The notes under the pieces were generated by a model, which was given only the letters and a program-made list of their open reading frames with translations, did no database searches and had not been told where the DNA came from. Shown here piece after piece: positions 16,322-24,663 of a stretch of 64,000 bases of DNA. The stretch spans positions 1 to 64,000 of the forward strand of contig NZ_JARVCO010000010.1 of NCBI RefSeq assembly GCF_034531395.1, written 5' to 3'. Position numbers and translations under genes: made by a program. Numbering within the stretch: the stretch's first letter is position 1; every line of letters starts with the position of its first letter. The stretch comes from Pontiella agarivorans. GTDB lineage: Bacteria; Verrucomicrobiota; Kiritimatiellia; Kiritimatiellales; Pontiellaceae.

Positions 16322-17338
16322 ATGAATCAACATTTTACAGCCATCACCCTCAAAGCCACCGGCGCTTCCGCCCTCACCGAATCCGAAGTGATTCAAAACC
16401 TCTGGAGCGGCTACGGAAAAATTGTGCGTGTAGGCCTGGAATATACTATGGAGGGACGACCTCCGTGTCGTCCTGGGACGGTACAGAGCCCGTCCCTCCA
16501 GAGCGTCATCGTCAAACACGTCCAGTGGCCCACCCGGCAGCACCATCCGCGCGGCTGGAACACCGGAAATTCCCACGAACGCAAAGTAAAATCCTATCAG
16601 GTCGAAACCGCATTTTATCGTGATTTTTCCAACCGCTGCGATGATTCGTGCCGCGTTCCGGAATGCTATGCCCTCGAAACCCGCGGCGATGAAGTGTTCA
16701 TGGTGATGGAAGACCTCGATGCATCCGGGTTTCATTTGCGGAAAAGCTATGTGACCGAGGCCGACATCGAAGCCTGCCTTTCGTGGCTCGCCCACTTTCA
16801 CGCCGAGTTTATGCACGAGGAACCTTCCAGTCTTTGGAAAACCGGCACCTACTGGCACCTCGAAACCCGCCCCGATGAATTACAGGAACTCGATGATCTG
16901 AAGCTGAAAAACGCCGCCGCTGCGATCGATCAGCAACTGAAAAATTCGCCCTTCCAGACCTTCGTGCACGGCGACGCCAAACTGGCCAATTTCTGTTTTG
17001 CGGAAAACGGCGAGGTCGCAGCCGTTGATTTTCAATATGTCGGCGGCGGATGCGGCATGAAAGACGTGGCCTATTTTATCAGCAGCTGCCTTTCAGAGGA
17101 TGAATGCGAACAGCAGGAAACCCGGCTGCTTGATGTTTATTTCCAATGCCTGGAAAAGGCGCTCGAAACACGCGGAAAAAACATCGATTTCCAATCATTG
17201 GAAAAAAACTGGCGGTCGCTGTATCCCGTAGCCTGGACCGATTTTTTCCGCTTCCTGCAGGGCTGGAGTCCCGGGCACTGGAAAATCCATGCCTACAGCG
17301 AACGCCTCGCCCGCGAAGTGCTGGAACAATGTAATTAG
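16322..17338 (+). CDS. Ecdysteroid-kinase-like/APH-fold phosphotransferase with in-frame insertion
   Basis: A 338-residue small-molecule kinase of the APH/ecdysteroid-kinase-like superfamily: [13 protein letters not shown] gives the catalytic loop (HGD....N) and [21 protein letters not shown] the metal-binding Asp. The substrate is unknown. Residues about 43-60 ([18 protein letters not shown]) are encoded by a palindromic repeat inserted in frame, interrupting the N-lobe between a strand ending RVGLEYT and [10 protein letters not shown]. Three perfect TTCCA-type palindromes occur further on (16825, 17141, 17189). No clear ribosome-binding site precedes the ATG. Confidence 0.85.
   Translation: MNQHFTAITLKATGASALTESEVIQNLWSGYGKIVRVGLEYTMEGRPPCRPGTVQSPSLQSVIVKHVQWPTRQHHPRGWNTGNSHERKVKSYQVETAFYRDFSNRCDDSCRVPECYALETRGDEVFMVMEDLDASGFHLRKSYVTEADIEACLSWLAHFHAEFMHEEPSSLWKTGTYWHLETRPDELQELDDLKLKNAAAAIDQQLKNSPFQTFVHGDAKLANFCFAENGEVAAVDFQYVGGGCGMKDVAYFISSCLSEDECEQQETRLLDVYFQCLEKALETRGKNIDFQSLEKNWRSLYPVAWTDFFRFLQGWSPGHWKIHAYSERLAREVLEQCN
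16449..16500. repeat. 52-bp REP-like palindrome inserted in the kinase gene
   Basis: Outer arms TGGAGGGACG and CGTCCCTCCA bound the element. Inside, GGACGAC/GTCGTCC (16454-16473) and GGGACG/CGTCCC (16475-16496) can form two smaller hairpins, giving a cruciform-like structure. The length is compatible with the reading frame and the kinase stays open. Confidence 0.85.
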
Positions 17339-17436
17339 ACCATTTGCTAAAACATACTGGTATATTTTTACCACCCTCTCCGCTGGAGGACTCGGAGGAC
17401 ACAGAGTCCTTCCTCCGTGGTGAACCCTCGGAGGTT

Positions 17437-17578
17437 GATAACGTACAAATAGTTTCGCCCATTTGAATAAGAAGTCCTCCGGCGGATACGATCAGCCAGT
17501 GCAACCAAACACATAAGAGGACCAAATGGAAAGAGCAGATCCCCTACGACGAGAAGCACTACCTGAGCATCATTAAAA
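17437..17578. repeat. About 130-bp direct repeat, copy 1
   Basis: This stretch, starting with GATAACGTACAAATAGTTTC, recurs at 25240-25369 in the same orientation with scattered differences. Both copies contain a short plus-strand start after an AGG-rich site (MERADPLRREALPEHH then stop here). An alternative frame reads KWKEQIPYDEKHYLSI. I cannot identify the source; it may be a decayed element. The gene-free stretch 17339-17715 also holds an inverted ACAGAG-type repeat near 17390-17420. Confidence 0.75.
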
Positions 17579-17584
17579 GACGGG

Positions 17585-17694
17585 GCCTCTCAATTTGAAA
17601 AACCATCGCTGATGACCCTGATGATATTAGGCTGAACGGCCCTGTCGAAAGTCAGTTCTTACGTTGACGGAGAACCTAAGATGACTGGTTGGGG
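17585..17694 (-). repeat. attC-like site after the 75-residue gene (family 1, long)
   Basis: On the plus strand it runs from GCCT..AATTT to CTGGTTGGGG and aligns along most of its length with 26937-27038, including a shared core CTGTCGAAAGTCA. It starts about 21 bases after the stop of an unrelated gene. Outer arms contain CCAT and ATG.CTGG as in the other family-1 sites. Best read as a degenerate attC-like recombination site. Confidence 0.5.
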
Positions 17695-17715
17695 CTTTTT
17701 TGTTTCTTGGTAGGC

Positions 17716-17943
17716 CTACTGGTTTTTCTGGAAAACGAATGTTAATCCTTTTTCTTTCAGGTAATCCTTAATTTCCTGAACTTCGTCATACTTCTTCGCA
17801 TTCATGAATTCTAGCCGAATTGAATATTGGTCAATTTCCGAAATGCCGACCTCTTCTTCTAAATAGAGATACCATTCATCTTTCCTGTTATAAAACTCGC
17901 AAACTTTGAGAGGAGGCGTTGCTTTGAATACATTAGAGCTCAT
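17716..17943 (-). CDS. Hypothetical 75-residue protein
   Basis: Unrecognised, AT-rich gene. The product is small, soluble and mixed alpha/beta, with no signal peptide and a Lys-rich C-terminal helix (EVQEIKDYLKEKGLTFVF). An AAGGA site precedes the ATG. It follows the lipoprotein gene by 21 bases with no attC-like site between, so the two probably travel together in one cassette. Confidence 0.6.
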   Translation of the reverse strand: MSSNVFKATPPLKVCEFYNRKDEWYLYLEEEVGISEIDQYSIRLEFMNAKKYDEVQEIKDYLKEKGLTFVFQKNQ

Positions 17944-17964
17944 AGTTTTTGTTCCTTATTTGCA

Positions 17965-18447
17965 TTAGAAATCATTGTTAGGTTTTGCATTCAAATATTC
18001 GACGATGCTTGTTTCAAATGCTTTCAGCTTCGTGTCAATTTGAGAGACTTCGCTTTCGTATAGGGTAGAACTGTGTCGTCCAACTATGCCGTAGTCACTG
18101 AATGTAAATCTGGCTTTGCCTTCTTTAACTTCAATTTTCATTTTGAATTCTGCCTGTAATGCGATGGATGATAATCCAGACTTCAGGATGATATTGGGCA
18201 CAATGCCATTGCAAATTATTATCCCTTTCTCTTTATCCTCATAATCAATCACAGCTTTGGCTGATTTTAAATTCTCAGCTACCCATAACTTCAGGCCAGT
18301 GTAAATATCTTCACTGGAATGATCGGTAAGAGTAACAACGTATTGTAAATCAGCTCGGTCTGTATCCGCTGGACTTATTGATGTTGTTTCACAACCAGAA
18401 AAGAGCAAGGAAGCTATGACAGTTAATGTGATGTATATTTTTTTCAT
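17965..18447 (-). CDS. Lipoprotein with DUF4468-like domain
   Basis: A 160-residue lipoprotein with lipobox LFSGC. The mature part resembles DUF4468 (TBP-like fold): YTGLKLWVAENLKSAKAVIDYEDKEKG is the characteristic helix-strand segment. AT-rich relative to the rest of the window. A strong AAGGAG site lies before the ATG. First of two genes in this cassette-like unit. Function unknown. Confidence 0.75.
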   Translation of the reverse strand: MKKIYITLTVIASLLFSGCETTSISPADTDRADLQYVVTLTDHSSEDIYTGLKLWVAENLKSAKAVIDYEDKEKGIIICNGIVPNIILKSGLSSIALQAEFKMKIEVKEGKARFTFSDYGIVGRHSSTLYESEVSQIDTKLKAFETSIVEYLNAKPNNDF

Positions 18448-18487
18448 TTCATCTGCTCCTTGAAAGGATGTTTTATTTTTCTTCCCC

Positions 18488-18533
18488 AGACCCTATGGCT
18501 GAAGCTCGACTCAGCCACGGTCTCTTTCTTTGT
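18488..18533. repeat. AGACC/GGTCT hairpin, copy 1
   Basis: Arms AGACC..TGGCTGA and TCAGCCA..GGTCT form an imperfect hairpin about 40 bases upstream of the lipoprotein start. A related hairpin with the same flanking CTTTCTT lies at 26540-26574, upstream of an unrelated gene. It may be an attC variant, or a terminator for plus-strand transcription. Confidence 0.5.
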
Positions 18534-18581
18534 TAAAATTGGCGGCGTTTTCACCGTAAAGTCCATGTGCTGGTCGATCAT

Positions 18582-19298
18582 TTATGTGTTCTCACGAATG
18601 CTTTTCAGTTTGGATGGACCAATGCCCTTGAGAGCAAGTAATACCTCATCTGGTGCATTAAGCATTTTAGAAATCGAGCAAAATCCTAGATTTGATAATT
18701 CTTCTAGGTGCTCTAGCTTCAAACCTTTGTGGGATGGAGCTCCAATTTCTTGTAAGACAAATTCTAATATCTGGTTTTTGGTGCCTCCAAATAATTTGTG
18801 CAGGTAATCGTCAGCATTGGATATTTTCGAGTTAGACAATTTTAAAATTTCATTCTGTTTATATAGTGCATCTTGATAGTCAGTTATTTTGGGATCTTGG
18901 GGTTTCTCAATTATTTCCCTTAATGCAATTAGGAAGAGGAGAAAATCACCTCCGTCAGGATCAATGGGACCTACTGAACTTGAGACTGTACGTCCTTCTG
19001 AAAGGAAAGAATACTTGCTTTCTACTTCGGGTAACCAAATGAAATGTGGGCTATCCACTTCCTTTTCTTCATCTGGGATGTTGGGTGAAATTTCTCCGTG
19101 TCTACGTAAATATTTCAAAGGAACGGTAGGTTGGAGTGTTGCAGAGAAACGATATCCTTTCATAACCACAGACGATTGATCTGCAAACTGGTGTACGGTC
19201 ATTTTTAACAACTCTGGATCAACCTTTTGGTCAGGTATTTTGCCTTGAACCTTTGAGTTTTTGTTGTTGCGTAGTTTGTTAATGAATTTTCTTATCAT
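18582..19298 (-). CDS. Hypothetical protein with C-terminal helix-hairpin-helix motif
   Basis: A 238-residue, AT-rich gene with no signal peptide. The N-terminus is Lys/Asn-rich. The C-terminal part (about 180-238) contains a helix-hairpin-helix-like segment (LGFCSISKMLNAPDEVLLALKGIGPSKLKSIRE), a fold that often binds DNA without sequence preference. The central region (FSATLQPTVPLKYLRRHG) is not recognised. The ATG lies 12 bases from the edge of a family-3 repeat and has no Shine-Dalgarno sequence, as is common for cassette genes. Confidence 0.65.
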   Translation of the reverse strand: MIRKFINKLRNNKNSKVQGKIPDQKVDPELLKMTVHQFADQSSVVMKGYRFSATLQPTVPLKYLRRHGEISPNIPDEEKEVDSPHFIWLPEVESKYSFLSEGRTVSSSVGPIDPDGGDFLLFLIALREIIEKPQDPKITDYQDALYKQNEILKLSNSKISNADDYLHKLFGGTKNQILEFVLQEIGAPSHKGLKLEHLEELSNLGFCSISKMLNAPDEVLLALKGIGPSKLKSIRENT

Positions 19299-19309
19299 GA
19301 TTATTTATG

Positions 19310-19562
19310 AACAGTGTGTTAAACGGATGCGATGTATGGGGTATACGTTGCATCGCTGTATGCATTCAGCGGCCCGCGCTGTATATCCCCGATAACCGGT
19401 TACGTCGATGGATGGAATGCAGTGTAGATCAGGCCCATAACAACTTAAAGACTTGGCTTGAAAAAATCTTTTTGCGCCGCATTTACTTTTTCCAGAAAGA
19501 GGAAAAGGGAAGCAAAAACAAAACGGCGTTCCCGACACACTGCCCGCTTCCCGCGGGCTTTC
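19310..19562. repeat. Family-3 island repeat, copy 1
   Basis: One of three copies (also 21263-21478 and 27907-28158) of about 215-250 bases at high identity. Each begins next to the start of an AT-rich minus-strand gene, and sequences diverge exactly at the outer side of AACAG (CTGTT on the minus strand). It contains GCATTCAGCGGCCCGCGCTG, a GCGATG/CATCGC hairpin and an A-rich tail with CCAGAAAGAGGAAAAGG. An open frame through it is conserved but looks incidental. Confidence 0.85.
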
Positions 19563-19602
19563 CGATTGCAGACCTTTTTTCCTAAGTTAAGCGTGTTTCA
19601 AA

Positions 19603-19745
19603 TTGTAGGGCGTGAATGGTCAAAGACCTTCCCGCCGCATTCCAACGGGCTGAAACTACAGTAGAGTCGTTGCAGTTCAAGGGTGCAACCCACTTTACGA
19701 AAGGGGTGGGAAGGTCTCGCAAACTCAACCGTTCCAGCCCTACAA
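19603..19745. repeat. Inverted-repeat element, TTGTAGGGC ends
   Basis: The ends TTGTAGGGC and GCCCTACAA are perfect inverted repeats. Inside them AGACCTTCCC and GGGAAGGTCT form a second inverted pair. This is a MITE-like or double REP-like element of about 143 bases without coding capacity. A short single version lies at 24580-24627. Confidence 0.75.
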
Positions 19746-19746
19746 C

Positions 19747-19775
19747 CCTTAACTTAGGGCCATGGCTGGTTATGC
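19747..19775 (-). repeat. attC-like site (family 1, shortest)
   Basis: Plus strand: CCTTAAC, then TTAGGGCCATGGCTG, then GTTATGC, directly abutting the stop of the gene at 19776. The arms match those of 25632-25671 (CTTAACTTAG.GCCAT and ATGGCTGGTTA.GC), but the loop is lost, leaving 29 bases. This is shorter than functional attC sites, so it may be decayed. Confidence 0.45.
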
Positions 19776-20192
19776 TTATTTTTCAATTATAAATGGAAAA
19801 TCGACTAAGACAGCATCATCTTTCTTTAGTTGTACACGCCACTCGCCGGGGCTTCTTGATGGCATGTTTCCTTTAATCGGTAATGACGTTATCAGAACAG
19901 AATTATTTCCGTATTTGGTGGTGATAGGGCGAGATAGATAGACGCTAGAGTCTGGTTCAATCCACTCCACAATAAATGTTGGAATTGACCATGAAAAATT
20001 TGGCTTGAATACGACGTGTAGAGTCACTTTTTCATCATTTATATTAAAAATGGTTTTAGTATTGGATGACGATGAACCTAACCAATAGTACTCGGCATCA
20101 TCGGATAAATTTGCTGTTTTTACTACTGTTGAGCACCCAGTAAGCAACAAGGCAAATGTTGAGATTAGTGATAGAGATATATTTTTAGTCAT
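19776..20192 (-). CDS. Hypothetical lipoprotein
   Basis: A 138-residue AT-rich lipoprotein with lipobox LLTGC. The mature part is predicted beta-rich (TLHVVFKPNFSWSIPTFIVEW, GEWRVQLKKDDAVLVDFPF), possibly an immunoglobulin-like sandwich. No family recognised. It is flanked on both sides by attC-like sites, with the GTTATGC box about 14 bases upstream of its ATG, so it looks like a single-gene cassette. Confidence 0.65.
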   Translation of the reverse strand: MTKNISLSLISTFALLLTGCSTVVKTANLSDDAEYYWLGSSSSNTKTIFNINDEKVTLHVVFKPNFSWSIPTFIVEWIEPDSSVYLSRPITTKYGNNSVLITSLPIKGNMPSRSPGEWRVQLKKDDAVLVDFPFIIEK

Positions 20193-20205
20193 AATATTTT
20201 TTCCG

Positions 20206-20282
20206 GCATAACGTTACGAGTGACCCGCTTTGGAATCAGACTCTGCTTTCAAAATCGGGCGTTGTTCAAGGTAGGGTTAATG
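20206..20282 (-). repeat. attC-like site (family 2, copy 1)
   Basis: Plus strand from GCATAAC to GGGTTAATG. It shares ACGTTACGAGTGACCCGCTT and the core CAGACTCTGCTTTCAAAATC with the copy at 20651-20738. Compared with that copy it lacks about 11 bases of one arm. It overlaps the stop codon of the gene to its right. Confidence 0.5.
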
Positions 20283-20642
20283 AGCTTGGTTTAACTCATC
20301 AAGGGATTTCTGAGCGGTCATACGTTCTTTCTTGAGCATGTCGATGTCGACGATAATGGACATAATATTTTCTTTTTCCGTCCTTTTAAGGCTCACCTCT
20401 AACTGCTTGATCTGCGAATCTAATGATCGTATTTGATTCTTATAACCTGCCATTCGTCTTTCTCTTTCAAGATCATTTTTCTGACTAGGAGTTAGGCTGT
20501 CATAAAAACTCCGTTGCTTCTCTGACAGGGAGTTGTATTCCTCTTGTGGTATTTCGAAGGGTTTCTGGGACGGGGAGCTACTTATCATGGAGCAACCGTT
20601 GAGACAGATTAGTGCACTGATTGTGATTATTATCTTTTTCAT
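20277..20642 (-). CDS. Coiled-coil lipoprotein
   Basis: A 121-residue AT-rich lipoprotein with lipobox CLNGC. After a Ser/Pro-rich linker the rest is helical with heptad-like Leu/Ile spacing (YKNQIRSLDSQIKQLEVSL), indicating a coiled coil. A GGAGGATAAAT site precedes the ATG. It lies between two copies of the family-2 attC-like site. Function unknown. Confidence 0.7.
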   Translation of the reverse strand: MKKIIITISALICLNGCSMISSSPSQKPFEIPQEEYNSLSEKQRSFYDSLTPSQKNDLERERRMAGYKNQIRSLDSQIKQLEVSLKRTEKENIMSIIVDIDMLKKERMTAQKSLDELNQAH

Positions 20643-20650
20643 ATTTATCC

Positions 20651-20738
20651 TCCGAACGTTACGAGTGACCCGCTTGGGAATCAGACTCTGCTTTCAAAAT
20701 CGGGCGTTGTCCAAGTAGGGTCTACTCGCTGGTTAGCC
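20651..20738 (-). repeat. attC-like site (family 2, copy 2)
   Basis: Plus strand from TCCGAAC to GTTAGCC, 88 bases. The outer arms ACGAGT.GACCC and GGGTC.ACTCGC pair, and CGGGCG/CGCCCG-type inner bases flank a loop. On the minus strand GGCTAAC follows the reading frame that would end the upstream gene, and the next gene starts just after the other end. Confidence 0.55.
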
Positions 20739-20806
20739 GTTGTTATTCTTTTTCATCACATCATCAATAAAGCTCTTAAGGTCATCATATTTTCGTGTCC
20801 CTAAAT

Positions 20807-21241
20807 TCAGGTGTTTCCCCCTGGAGTCCATTGACATAAAAAACTTGGATTTCCCTGGCCGAATACATCGATTCCTTTTTCCAAGGTGTAATAGAGATAT
20901 TCATCATCTGATTTTATCAGCAAGACGTGATAGCACTCTGGAGGTTCTGCGGGTTTCTGAAACGTTATGGTATATGCGTCTTTGTTTTTAACGGGCTGTA
21001 TGGTTAGAGCTTTAGCAAAAGTTGAGTCAACAGACTCTTTTGCGATACCTATCAGTTTTGACTTTGAGCCATTTTCTAAATCAGCAAAGAATCTTCCGTC
21101 AGTTTTAAATAGAAGTGACGGTGTGAGTTTGTGCTGAAATGCATAGATTTTATCATGCCTTGATTGAGCTTCATCTTTCCCTTGAACAATGGGGGTTAAT
21201 AGTGAGATGGAAATAAAGAGAATGATTGATAGATGTTTCAT
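20807..21241 (-). CDS. Secreted hypothetical protein, probably frameshifted
   Basis: The open frame gives 144 residues with a signal peptide (MKHLSIILFISISLLTPIVQG). The last 20 residues look out of frame. If the frame is shifted by one base at the T5 run 20876-20880 (A5 on the coding strand), the reading continues without stops as KFFMSMDSRGKHLNLGTRKY and then DDLKSFIDDVMKKNNNG, ending at a TAA at 20733-20735 inside the attC-like site. That would restore a protein of about 170 residues and the usual gene-to-attC spacing. No family recognised. Confidence 0.6.
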   Translation of the reverse strand: MKHLSIILFISISLLTPIVQGKDEAQSRHDKIYAFQHKLTPSLLFKTDGRFFADLENGSKSKLIGIAKESVDSTFAKALTIQPVKNKDAYTITFQKPAEPPECYHVLLIKSDDEYLYYTLEKGIDVFGQGNPSFLCQWTPGGNT

Positions 21242-21262
21242 AATATTTTTCTTTCCGTGGCT

Positions 21263-21478
21263 AACAGTGTGTTAAACGGATGCGATGTATGGGGTATACG
21301 TTGCATCGCTGTATGCATTCAGCGGCCCGCGCTGTATATCCCCGACAACCGGTTCCGTCGATGGATGGACTGCAGTGTAGATCAGGCCCACAACAACTTA
21401 AAGACTTGGGTTGAAAAATCTTTTTAATCGTATTTCCTTTTTCCAAAAAAAGAAAAGGGAAGCAAAAACAAACCGGCG
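21263..21478. repeat. Family-3 island repeat, copy 2
   Basis: Nearly identical to copy 1 over the first 170 bases, starting AACAGTGTGTTAAACGG, then a more divergent A-rich tail. It lies 22 bases upstream of the minus-strand gene at 21241. The boundary CTGTT|AGCC on the minus strand differs from the other two copies right after GTT. Confidence 0.85.
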
Positions 21479-21569
21479 CACGAAGTACTGCAGCAGCCTG
21501 CTTCATGCCCGCAAATCTATACCTGCTGATTCGTTGCTTTCTATTCATTCGTTGCTACTCTTCTTTCCC

Positions 21570-22412
21570 ATGAAACTGAATGCAAACCACTTGAATTCGC
21601 TGTGCAGTATCGCCATTGAAGCCGCAGAGGCGGCGGGAAAGCATATTGCCGAAACACGGCCGCTGGACATCCGGCAGGATAAAGAAGGCGATAACCTCGC
21701 CTCGCAGGTGCTGACGGAAGTGGACGGCCAGAGTCAGGACATCGTGCTGCGGATACTGGAGCCGACGTTTGCCGAATTTGATCTCGCGCTGCTGACCGAG
21801 GAGAGCCCGGATGACGGCAGCCGGCTGGAAAAGGATTATTTCTGGTGCATTGATCCCATCGATGGAACGCTTCCGTTTATTGAGGCCGTACCGGGCTATT
21901 CGGTTTCGATTGCGCTGGTTTCGAAAGCCGGCGTTCCCGAGATCGGTGTCGTTTATGACCCGGTGGAACACACGCTTTATCATGCCGTCCGGGGCGGCGG
22001 CGCATTTCGGAATTCCAAACCCTGGAAGATCCGCGATCATGGATCGCAGCTGCAGATTATTACCGACCGCAGCGTGGCGGAATTTCCATATTGCGGGCAG
22101 GTTGCCGATGCGCTCGGAGCACGTGTAAAAGCCCAGGGCGGCGGCGTCATGAATGCCGTCTGGTGCCTGGAAAGTCCGCCGGCCTGCTATTTCAAATTTC
22201 CGAAAGAGCAGCCGGGCGGCGGCTGCTTCTGGGATTATGCCGCAACGGCCTGCATGTATACCGAAATCGGGGCGGTCGTTTCCGATATGAGCGGCAATCC
22301 CCTGAATTTTAATGCCGAATACAACCGGTTCAACCGCGTCGGCATTCTGTTTGCAACCGATCCGGAGCTGGCCCGCCGGGTGATTCAACTGAAGGAACAG
22401 ATACAGCCGTGA
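21570..22412 (+). CDS. Inositol-monophosphatase-family phosphatase (CysQ-like)
   Basis: A 280-residue metal-dependent sugar/nucleotide phosphatase. Motifs in order: LLTEESPDD (metal-binding Glu pair), WCIDPIDGTLPFIEAVPGYS (signature DPIDGT) and, near the C-terminus, GCFWDYAATACMYTEIGA (WDYAA). The substrate may be PAP, inositol phosphate or a sugar bisphosphate. The ATG at 21570 is preferred because residues before it come from the adjacent repeat. No clear ribosome-binding site. Composition is normal for the genome, so it is not part of the AT-rich cassettes. Confidence 0.88.
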   Translation: MKLNANHLNSLCSIAIEAAEAAGKHIAETRPLDIRQDKEGDNLASQVLTEVDGQSQDIVLRILEPTFAEFDLALLTEESPDDGSRLEKDYFWCIDPIDGTLPFIEAVPGYSVSIALVSKAGVPEIGVVYDPVEHTLYHAVRGGGAFRNSKPWKIRDHGSQLQIITDRSVAEFPYCGQVADALGARVKAQGGGVMNAVWCLESPPACYFKFPKEQPGGGCFWDYAATACMYTEIGAVVSDMSGNPLNFNAEYNRFNRVGILFATDPELARRVIQLKEQIQP

Positions 22413-22505
22413 ACAGGCGGTTTGCTGACGCGTGATCGCGGCGGCCTGTGGACGGCCTTTTTCAGCAGGCGCAACGCATAACCTATTTTCCAAAGGATCT
22501 GAATA

Positions 22506-24578
22506 ATGATGAAACAACTGACAACGGGACTATTGATCATGACGATGGCTGCAATGGCACAGAATGACCCTTTCCAATGGCTGGAAGAGGTCGACAGCGA
22601 AAAAGCAATGGCGTGGGTGGAGCAGCAGAATGCTGACACCCTCAATGTGCTGACCAACTATCCGAAATATAACGCGGTCTATGAAAAGACGCTGGAAATT
22701 CTGAACTCGCAGGAGCGTATCGCCTATCCCGGAATCCGCGGCAGTCATTTTTATAATTTCTGGCAGGACGCCGAATACCCGCGCGGCGTCTGGCGGCGCA
22801 CCACGCCGACCGAATATGCAAAGAAAAATCCTGAGTGGGAAGTGATGCTCGACGTCGCCGAACTGGCCGAAAAAGAAAACGAAAAATGGTCCTACAAGGG
22901 CGTTGATGTGCTGGCCCCGGACTTTGACGTTGCGCTGGTTAAACTGTCGCGCGGCGGCGGAGATGCCGTTGTGGTGCGCGAATTTGATATGCATAAAAAA
23001 GCCTTCATTGAAAACGGCTTTAAACTCGATGAAGCCAAAACACGCGTCAGCTGGCTGGACCGCGACACCCTGCTGGTCGGCACCGATTTCGGCGAAGGTT
23101 CCCTGACGTCGTCCGGCTATCCGCGCCAGGTGAAAAAGTGGAAACGCGGCACCCCGCTGAGTGAAGCGGAACTGATCTTTGAAGGGGAAACCTCCGACGT
23201 CAGCGTCGGGGCCTATGTGCAGCGGACCGCAGAGCGGAACTATGTGATGGTTTACCGGGGAATTTCATTTTATGAATCGGAATACCGCGCCTATGAAAAC
23301 GGGAAACTGATCCCGCTCGATATTCCGCTGACCGCCGACCTCAGCGGCATCTTTAAAAATCATCTGCTGGTAACCCCGAAAAAAGAGTGGAACGTCGCGG
23401 GAAAAACCGTTGCGGCGGGATCGCTGGTTGCACTGGATTACGAGGCCCTGCTGAAGGGAAAACATGCGGCTTCCATCCTTTTCCAGCCCTCGGAAAAGGA
23501 CAGCCTCGGCGATGTCTCCTCCACGGAAAACCAGCTGATTGTCCGGATCTTCAAAGGCGGCCGTTTCGATGAATTTGAGCGCCATACGTTCAGCAATGGA
23601 AAATGGGCGGCGGAAAAAATCGATGCACCGGAATTCGGCACGCTTTCCGTGGTTTCGGCCGACGATTATTCCGACCGCTTTTTCTTCACCCACGAAAGCG
23701 CTCTGCGGGCACGCGCGCTCTACTTTTCGGAAAAGCCGGGATCCGAAATCGTTAAAATGAAAAGTATGCCGGAATTTTTTGATCCCTCCGGATTCGAAGT
23801 CAAACTGCATGAAGCGGTTTCCAAAGACGGGACCAAAATTCCATATTCCGTCGTTTTTCCAAAGGCTGGAAAAATGGATGGAACCACCCCGACCCTGCTC
23901 TACGGTTACGGCGGATTTGAAGTTTCGCTGCGTCCGTTCTATTCCCCGGTCATGGGGTCCACCTGGCTGGCCAACGGCGGTGCGTTTGCGGTGGCGAATA
24001 TTCGCGGCGGCGGCGAATTCGGCCCGGCCTGGCACGACGCCGCCCGGAAAGAAAACAAGCAGAAATCCTACGACGATTTTATCGCCGTCTCCGAGGACCT
24101 GATCAAACACGGCTATGCCTCGCCGGAAACCCTTGGCATTCAGGGCGGCAGCAACGGCGGACTCCTCGTCGGGGCCGTCACCATGCAGCGGCCCGACCTT
24201 TTCCGCGCCGTCATCTGCGAAGTACCCCTGCTCGATATGAAGCGCTATCACAAACTGCTCGCCGGGGCCAGCTGGATGGCGGAATACGGCGATCCCGACA
24301 ATCCCGATGAATGGGCCTACATCAAAAAATATTCGCCCTACCAGAAGTTGTACAAGGATCGGAAATATCCGAAAGTCTTCTTCAAAACCACCACACGCGA
24401 CGATCGGGTCCATCCGGGCCACGCCCGCAAAATGGCCGCAAAAATGAAATCCATGGGCCACCCCGTTTTCTACTTCGAAAACACCGAGGGCGGCCACGGC
24501 GCCGGCGTCACCAACGAACAGCGCGCCCAATCGACCGCCATCAGCTATGTCTACCTGCTGAAGATGCTGTCGAAGTAG
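22506..24578 (+). CDS. Secreted prolyl oligopeptidase (S9A family)
   Basis: A 690-residue serine peptidase with a signal peptide (MMKQLTTGLLIMTMAAMA). The N-terminus DPFQWLEEVDSEKAMAWVEQ is typical of the family, a beta-propeller follows, then the alpha/beta hydrolase domain with QGGSNGGLLVG (Ser about 549), TTTRDDRVHPGHA (Asp about 633) and EGGHGAG (His about 664). It would cut short proline-containing peptides in the periplasm. Shine-Dalgarno AAAGGATCTG. A REP-like palindrome starts 2 bases after the stop. Two perfect TTCCA-type palindromes lie in frame (22572, 23857). Confidence 0.94.
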   Translation: MMKQLTTGLLIMTMAAMAQNDPFQWLEEVDSEKAMAWVEQQNADTLNVLTNYPKYNAVYEKTLEILNSQERIAYPGIRGSHFYNFWQDAEYPRGVWRRTTPTEYAKKNPEWEVMLDVAELAEKENEKWSYKGVDVLAPDFDVALVKLSRGGGDAVVVREFDMHKKAFIENGFKLDEAKTRVSWLDRDTLLVGTDFGEGSLTSSGYPRQVKKWKRGTPLSEAELIFEGETSDVSVGAYVQRTAERNYVMVYRGISFYESEYRAYENGKLIPLDIPLTADLSGIFKNHLLVTPKKEWNVAGKTVAAGSLVALDYEALLKGKHAASILFQPSEKDSLGDVSSTENQLIVRIFKGGRFDEFERHTFSNGKWAAEKIDAPEFGTLSVVSADDYSDRFFFTHESALRARALYFSEKPGSEIVKMKSMPEFFDPSGFEVKLHEAVSKDGTKIPYSVVFPKAGKMDGTTPTLLYGYGGFEVSLRPFYSPVMGSTWLANGGAFAVANIRGGGEFGPAWHDAARKENKQKSYDDFIAVSEDLIKHGYASPETLGIQGGSNGGLLVGAVTMQRPDLFRAVICEVPLLDMKRYHKLLAGASWMAEYGDPDNPDEWAYIKKYSPYQKLYKDRKYPKVFFKTTTRDDRVHPGHARKMAAKMKSMGHPVFYFENTEGGHGAGVTNEQRAQSTAISYVYLLKMLSK

Positions 24579-24579
24579 G

Positions 24580-24627
24580 TTGCAGGGCGGGAACGGTTGA
24601 GTAAAGCAAACCCTTCCCGCTCTACAA
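24580..24627. repeat. REP-like palindrome after the S9 peptidase gene
   Basis: Arms TTGCAGGGCGGGAA and TTCCCGCTCTACAA surround about 20 bases. The arms match the ends of the element at 19603-19745. Its position right after the stop codon suggests a role in 3'-end formation or mRNA stability. Confidence 0.75.
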
Positions 24628-24663
24628 TGGTTTCCCACGGAACTGCTGCCCGTTTGGGGCAGG

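Noticed and set aside
19307-19585. Conserved peptide frame (CIQRPALYIPDNR...) in the three family-3 repeats
   Set aside because: The frame is kept because the DNA repeats are nearly identical; copy 3 alters its start, and there is no ribosome-binding site or known family, so I treat it as incidental.
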